Below are positions 31,820-35,561 of a stretch of 35,561 nucleotides of DNA, piece by piece (positions within the stretch are counted from its first letter, which is position 1; every line of letters starts with the position of its first letter). Position numbers and translations under genes: made by a program. This stretch comes from Spirochaetes bacterium ADurb.Bin218 (GTDB lineage: Bacteria; Spirochaetota; UBA4802; UBA5550), in NCBI GenBank assembly GCA_002069965.1, contig MWCI01000033.1:1-35561 (forward strand), read 5' to 3'. The notes beneath the pieces were generated by a model. The model had not been told where the DNA came from and did not search any database. It saw only the letters and a list, made by a program, of their open reading frames with translations.

Positions 31820-32147
31820 AATTCAAACCTCCGGTGGCTCTTTATTCTTTTTAACTTAGAGCCTGTTATTTTTTTATCGTAACAGACCACAAATTTCATT
31901 CATTAATAATATATATATTTATTTATTTTAAAAGTAAAATTACAATAAAATTTATATATTTTCCAGGAATATTTTTAATTTTTTTTCAATGTAAATTCAT
32001 TCATCTCCGGGTAGAATTATTAATGATTTTTTAATAATAATCTCATAATATTTATTTTCTAATTTTGGAAGGAAAGTTATAAAAAAAGGAGCAATCCTCT
32101 GATGTGGGACAGCTCCTTTTTTATAAATGCCATTTTCTAAAGATAAA
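31820..32147. other. Intergenic region between rplT and the zapA operon
   Basis: About 330 very AT-rich bases hold the ribosome site of the coiled-coil gene at one end and the rplT terminator at the other. I see no gene. The promoter of the zapA operon must lie here, but none stands out. Confidence 0.4.
32082..32122. terminator. Bidirectional terminator after rplT
   Basis: AAAAAAGGAGC (32082-32092) pairs with GCTCCTTTTTT (32112-32122) around a 19-base loop. The A- and T-runs make it work in both directions; its natural load is the minus-strand thrS-infC-rpmI-rplT operon. Confidence 0.85.
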
Positions 32148-32504
32148 TCAAGCTGCTTTTTTCTTGATATCTTCTACTATTTTTCTAAAAGCATCCATAT
32201 CACGGACAGCTATATCAGCAAGCATCTTTCTGTTAAGCTCAATTTTGCCTGCTTTAAGTGCACCGATCAATTGGCTATAAGATATACCACATGCTCTTGC
32301 AGCAGCGTTTATCCTCATTATCCATAAAGCCCTAAAATCTCTCTTCTTCATTCTCCTGTGCTTATAGGAGTTTTGAAGAGCTCGCCTTCTGGCATCTTTG
32401 GCTGTTCTGAAAAGTTTGCTTCTGGCTCCATAAAAACCCTTAGCATCTTTAAGAATTCTCTTCCTTCTTTTCAGATGTATTCTTCCAGTAGTCGCTCTTG
32501 CCAT
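32148..32504 (-). CDS. rplT: 50S ribosomal protein L20
   Basis: The 118-residue ribosome-assembly protein has the long basic N-terminal tail (HLKRRKRILKDAKGFYGARS) and the globular domain WIMRINAAARACGISYSQLIGAL. L20 represses its own operon in several bacteria by binding structured mRNA. It is the last gene of the IF3 operon, 31 bases after rpmI. Confidence 0.98.
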   Translation of the reverse strand: MARATTGRIHLKRRKRILKDAKGFYGARSKLFRTAKDARRRALQNSYKHRRMKKRDFRALWIMRINAAARACGISYSQLIGALKAGKIELNRKMLADIAVRDMDAFRKIVEDIKKKAA

Positions 32505-32535
32505 CTTTTCCCTCTTTAATTTTCAAATAATACTA

Positions 32536-32733
32536 TTAACCGTATGGGAGCATTGCCTTAACTTTAGCTGCTTCCACATCAGATAAAACAGCTGTTCCAC
32601 GAAGAGACGCTTTACGCTTTGGGGACTTCTTTTCAAGCAAATGGCTCTTAAAACCCTTTGCGCTCATTACCTTCCCATTTTTTGTAATTCTAAATCTCTT
32701 CTTTGCCCCACTATTAGATTTTAATTTAGGCAT
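32536..32733 (-). CDS. rpmI: 50S ribosomal protein L35
   Basis: The 65-residue basic protein has the family pattern MPKLKSNSGAKKRFRITKNGK and LLEKKSPKRKASLRGTAVL, which is full length. It lies 42 bases after infC, in the classic infC-rpmI-rplT order. Confidence 0.98.
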   Translation of the reverse strand: MPKLKSNSGAKKRFRITKNGKVMSAKGFKSHLLEKKSPKRKASLRGTAVLSDVEAAKVKAMLPYG

Positions 32734-32775
32734 AATCTTTACCCCTTATCATTCTTTCAAGAAAATTTTAACATC

Positions 32776-33327
32776 TCACGCTTTTTTGGGATTAGAGGGA
32801 TTCATAATCATAGTAATATTCTTTCCCTCCTGAGCAGGACTCTTCTCCGGAATAGCGCAATCCTTCAAAGCCTCCTGAATTCTATCCATAACCTCAAAGC
32901 CAAGTTCTGGATGAACCATTTCTCTTCCACGAAACATCAAAGTAAACTTTACTTTATCACCTTTCTCCAGAAAACTTCTGGCATTATTTATCTTATGATG
33001 AAAATCGTTATTATCAATTGCAGGCCTAAGCTTTATTTCCTTAACGTGTATGACCTTTTGCTTTTTCTTTGCCTCTTTTGCTTTCTTAACCTGTTCAAAT
33101 ATAAACTTACTATAATCTATTATCTTTACAACCGGGGGATCCTGATTTGCTGTTATCTCCACAAGATCCAGACTTCTCTCCCTTGCCATCTCAAGAGCCT
33201 TGCTTGTCTCAATTATTGCAGGCTCACCCTCCTCACCAACAAGACGCACAGTAGCACTATCTATCTCTTCATTTATTCTAAACTTATCAAACTTATCTTT
33301 TCCAGGTGTTTTACCCTTATTTACCAA
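32776..33327 (-). CDS. infC: Translation initiation factor IF-3
   Basis: IF-3 binds the 30S subunit and rejects wrong start codons and initiator mismatches. The N-domain (FRINEEIDSATVRLVGEEGEP), linker helix (KKAKEAKKKQKVIHVKEIKL) and C-domain (FHHKINNARSFLEKGDKVKFTLMFRGREMVHPELG) are all present. The ATG at 33393 would add 22 non-conserved residues. The purine-rich site GGGGG (33337-33333) points to TTG at 33327 (5 bases away, 183 residues) or the adjoining ATT at 33330. Either is a discriminated start codon, as expected for an IF-3 gene that represses itself. Confidence 0.95.
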   Translation of the reverse strand: MVNKGKTPGKDKFDKFRINEEIDSATVRLVGEEGEPAIIETSKALEMARERSLDLVEITANQDPPVVKIIDYSKFIFEQVKKAKEAKKKQKVIHVKEIKLRPAIDNNDFHHKINNARSFLEKGDKVKFTLMFRGREMVHPELGFEVMDRIQEALKDCAIPEKSPAQEGKNITMIMNPSNPKKA

Positions 33328-33503
33328 AATTACCCCCGTAAATATTTTTAGTCTCTCTAAGTCAGAGTGAAACAATATAGCAATTAAAATCAATAAAAAA
33401 ATTTAATCCGTCAATATATTTTTGACATATTACCCTCTTCCCCTTCTTATAATAAGAGGTAACTCTGGTTTTCATAAGATAATAGTTCAATCAGAGCAGA
33501 ATT

Positions 33504-35420
33504 TTATCTCTTGCTTTCCATATCCTCCATAATCATTGCATAAAATTCATCTATAGCCATAGTCACAGAGTTATTTTCCCCTCTTTTCCTTACAGAAACA
33601 GTGCCAGATTCAGCCTCATTTTTACCAATTACGCATATATATGGCACTTTTTGAGTTACAGCCTCTCTAATTTTATATCCTACAGATTCATTTCGCAAAT
33701 CCATCTGAGGTCTCAGACCCTTATCTATCATTGCTGCATAAATTTCCTTTACCTTTGACTCCTGCTCTCCGGATACATTTATAAGTATTGCCTGCACAGG
33801 AGAAAGCCACAGTGGAAATTTGCCACCATAATGCTCAATAAGTATTCCCACAAACCTTTCAATAGATCCAAGCAATGCCCTGTGGACCATAAAAGGCCTA
33901 TGTCTCTGGCCATCCTCTCCGATATAATACATATCAAATCTTTCAGGAAGATTAAAATCAAACTGAATGGTTGTCATCTGCCATTCCCTGCCTATGGCAT
34001 CTCTTATTTTGAGGTCAATTTTTGGCCCATAAAAAGCTCCGCCTCCCTCATCAACCTCCACCTTAAGATTTGCCCACTCAATTGCCTTACGCAAAGATTC
34101 CTGAGCCTTCTCCCATCTCTGAGGTTCTCCCACACTCTTCTCTGGCTTTGTTGCAAGATAAGCCTTTATATCTGTAAAGCCAAGTGTTTTCCACATCCAC
34201 AAAGAAAATCTCAACACTTCCTTTATCTCATCTTCTATCTGTTCTGGGGTACAAAATATATGAGCATCATCCTGTGTAAATCCACGAACTCTAAGCATCC
34301 CATGTAAAACACCGGATTTTTCGTATCTATAAACTGTTCCAAGCTCTGCCCATCTAAGAGGTAAATCCCTGTAAGAATGCAGGCTTGTTTGATATATCTT
34401 TATATGAAAAGGACAGTTCATTGGCTTGATATAATAATCATTACCATCTATCTCCATGGAAGAATACATATTATCTTTATAAAAGCCAAGATGCCCTGAG
34501 GTCTCCCATAAAATGGAACGACCTATATGTGGTGTATATAAAATCTCATAGCCATTTTTGAAATGCTCCTTGCGCCACCACTCCTCAAGAATTGTCCTGA
34601 GCCTTGCTCCCTTTGGATGCCAGTAGATGAGACCTCCTCCAACATCATCATGGGTGCTAAAGAGATCAAGCTCTTTGCCCAATTTGCGATGATCTCTCTT
34701 TTTAACCTCTTCTAAAAATTCAAGGTATTTCTTAAGCTCCTTTTCCTCAGGAAAAGCTATTCCATAAATTCTCTGGAGCATTTTATTCTTTTCATCGCCT
34801 CTCCAGTATGCCCCTGCTATTGAAAGGAGTTTAAAGGACTTAATCTGTTCTGTGTTCCTTAAATGGGGTCCACGACATAAATCTGCAAACTCACCCTGCC
34901 TGTAAAGAGATACCTTATCTACCACCAATTCATTTAACATCTCGACTTTATAGACCTCCCCCTTTGATGAGAAAAAGTCTATAGCCTCACCTCTGGACAT
35001 CTCCTCCCTTTTAATATCAAGCTTTTCCTCAGTAATCTTTTTCATCTCTTCTTCAATTGCAACTAAATCATCAGGGGTGAGAGTTTTACTCATATCTATA
35101 TCATAGTAAAAGCCATTTTCTATTGCTGGTCCTATGGCAAACTTTGCATCAGGAAAGAGCCTTTTCACAGCCTGAGCCATTAAGTGTGAGGCCGAATGCC
35201 AGAAAACCTCTTTCCCTTTTTCTGAATCAAAGGTTATAATAGCAAGAGAACAATCCTCTGTAACAACAGAAGAGAGATCCACAAGATTGCCATTAAGCTC
35301 TGCAGCAACAGCTGCCTTTTGCAAACTCTTTCCTATAAGGCCTGCAACTTCATACAGAGTAATTCCATAAGGAACTTCTTTAACTGTAGAATCCGGTAAT
35401 TTAATATTTATTGTCTTCAA
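33504..35420 (-). CDS. thrS: Threonyl-tRNA synthetase
   Basis: The 638-residue class II synthetase has a TGS domain (1-62), the second editing-site-bearing domain with HSASHLMAQAVK (about 75-86), and SLYRQGEFADLCRGPH. The catalytic core carries the zinc-binding PMNCPFHIKIY and RVRGFTQDDAHIFC, and an anticodon-binding domain covers the last 100 or so residues. It charges tRNA-Thr and clears Ser-tRNA-Thr. Translation starts at TTG with GAGG 7 bases upstream. It lies 67 bases after the tRNA gene; that leader is too short for a T-box. A hairpin with arms TTACCTCTT/AAGAGGGTAA lies between thrS and infC. Confidence 0.98.
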   Translation of the reverse strand: MKTINIKLPDSTVKEVPYGITLYEVAGLIGKSLQKAAVAAELNGNLVDLSSVVTEDCSLAIITFDSEKGKEVFWHSASHLMAQAVKRLFPDAKFAIGPAIENGFYYDIDMSKTLTPDDLVAIEEEMKKITEEKLDIKREEMSRGEAIDFFSSKGEVYKVEMLNELVVDKVSLYRQGEFADLCRGPHLRNTEQIKSFKLLSIAGAYWRGDEKNKMLQRIYGIAFPEEKELKKYLEFLEEVKKRDHRKLGKELDLFSTHDDVGGGLIYWHPKGARLRTILEEWWRKEHFKNGYEILYTPHIGRSILWETSGHLGFYKDNMYSSMEIDGNDYYIKPMNCPFHIKIYQTSLHSYRDLPLRWAELGTVYRYEKSGVLHGMLRVRGFTQDDAHIFCTPEQIEDEIKEVLRFSLWMWKTLGFTDIKAYLATKPEKSVGEPQRWEKAQESLRKAIEWANLKVEVDEGGGAFYGPKIDLKIRDAIGREWQMTTIQFDFNLPERFDMYYIGEDGQRHRPFMVHRALLGSIERFVGILIEHYGGKFPLWLSPVQAILINVSGEQESKVKEIYAAMIDKGLRPQMDLRNESVGYKIREAVTQKVPYICVIGKNEAESGTVSVRKRGENNSVTMAIDEFYAMIMEDMESKR

Positions 35421-35487
35421 AGCAGCATCCTCGATCTAAAAAATCTGAATTTCACTGCGGGGACCTGGCTATGCAGGTGAAGGATTT

Positions 35488-35561
35488 TGGGCGATACTGG
35501 AATCGAACCAGTGACCTCCTGCGTGTCGAGCAGGCGCTCTAACCAGCTGAGCTAACCGCCC
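35488..35561 (-). tRNA. tRNA-Val (anticodon GAC)
   Basis: A complete cloverleaf is read on the minus strand. The acceptor stem is GGGCGGT/ATCGCCC (one G-T pair) with discriminator A, and the D-arm is GCTC/GAGC. The anticodon stem is CCTGC/GCAGG with loop TCGACAC, and the T-arm is ACTGG/CCAGT with TTCGATT. The anticodon reads GAC (Val). Position 33 is C where U is nearly universal. CCA is not encoded. Its first base is the last base of the window. Confidence 0.92.

Noticed and set aside
31122-31859. Long plus-strand Ser-rich open frame opposite the acidic coiled-coil gene
   Set aside because: It is the mirror of a Glu/Asp-codon-rich gene (GAA/GAT read backwards gives TTC/ATC/TCA). It has no ribosome site and only low-complexity Ser/Ile.
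32911-33351. 146-codon plus-strand frame opposite infC
   Set aside because: Shadow of a conserved gene; its composition is unlike a real protein and it lacks a ribosome site.
35421-35487. T-box leader before thrS
   Set aside because: Only 67 bases separate thrS from the tRNA gene, too short for a T-box specifier stem and antiterminator.
1-35561. Mobile element, prophage or CRISPR array in the window
   Set aside because: No transposase, integrase, phage gene or regularly spaced repeat array was found. Repeats seen are short words, one 9-bp tandem array and a partial gene-end duplication.

Overview
The window is a compact, AT-rich chromosomal segment from a Gram-negative-type (diderm) bacterium. 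The evidence is a FadL-type outer-membrane protein, signal peptides, MurJ, a chemotaxis cluster and a complete set of ordinary housekeeping genes. The phylum cannot be fixed from sequence alone. Gene content and order (scpA-scpB-cmk-rpsA, thrS-infC-rpmI-rplT) would suit a low-GC lineage of the old Deltaproteobacteria, Deferribacterota or Spirochaetota type, but this is inference. No insertion sequence, prophage, integrase or CRISPR array is visible.

Layout. (1) 1-5.4 kb: a hypC-type hydrogenase chaperone, a convergent membrane hybrid histidine kinase, and PEP carboxylase divergent from the kinase. (2) 5.4-8.6 kb: a FadR/FCD-family GntR regulator flanked by two look-alike plus-strand transcription units. 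These share a TTGACAATTGGT promoter carrying TGGT-N2-ACCA palindromes and a common 3' segment before a hairpin. One encodes a 51-residue single-span membrane protein and the other appears non-coding. A FadL-type porin follows. (3) 8.9-11 kb, minus strand: a TPM-domain protein, a stand-alone CheB methylesterase domain and an unknown protein. (4) 11.1-14.2 kb, plus strand: a small membrane protein, a HAD phosphatase (probably starting at AUU), a YdjM-like membrane hydrolase and a GMC oxidoreductase. They converge on murJ, and both stop codons lie in one hairpin. (5) 16-18.3 kb: a secreted TPR protein coupled to an ABC ATPase-like protein that keeps Walker A but has lost its other catalytic motifs. 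(6) 18.3-25.1 kb, minus strand: housekeeping operons (scpA-scpB-cmk-rpsA-TPR, rpmF, then acpP-rnc-NUDIX-STAS). (7) 25.2-30.5 kb, minus strand: chemotaxis genes cheW-cheA-cheB-cheY, in which CheA carries a C-terminal CheC phosphatase domain. (8) 30.8-31.8 kb: zapA with an upstream coiled-coil protein whose tail repeats an acidic/hydrophobic motif about seven times. (9) 32.1-35.6 kb, minus strand: tRNA-Val(GAC), thrS, infC, rpmI, rplT.

The most distinctive items are the CheA-CheC fusion (kinase and CheY-P phosphatase in one chain), the catalytically degenerate ABC protein paired with a periplasmic TPR protein, the ZapA-linked acidic repeat protein, and the duplicated transcription units around the GntR regulator. 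Regulatory assignments (promoters, operators, candidate small RNAs) come from reading the bases by eye and are less certain than the gene calls.
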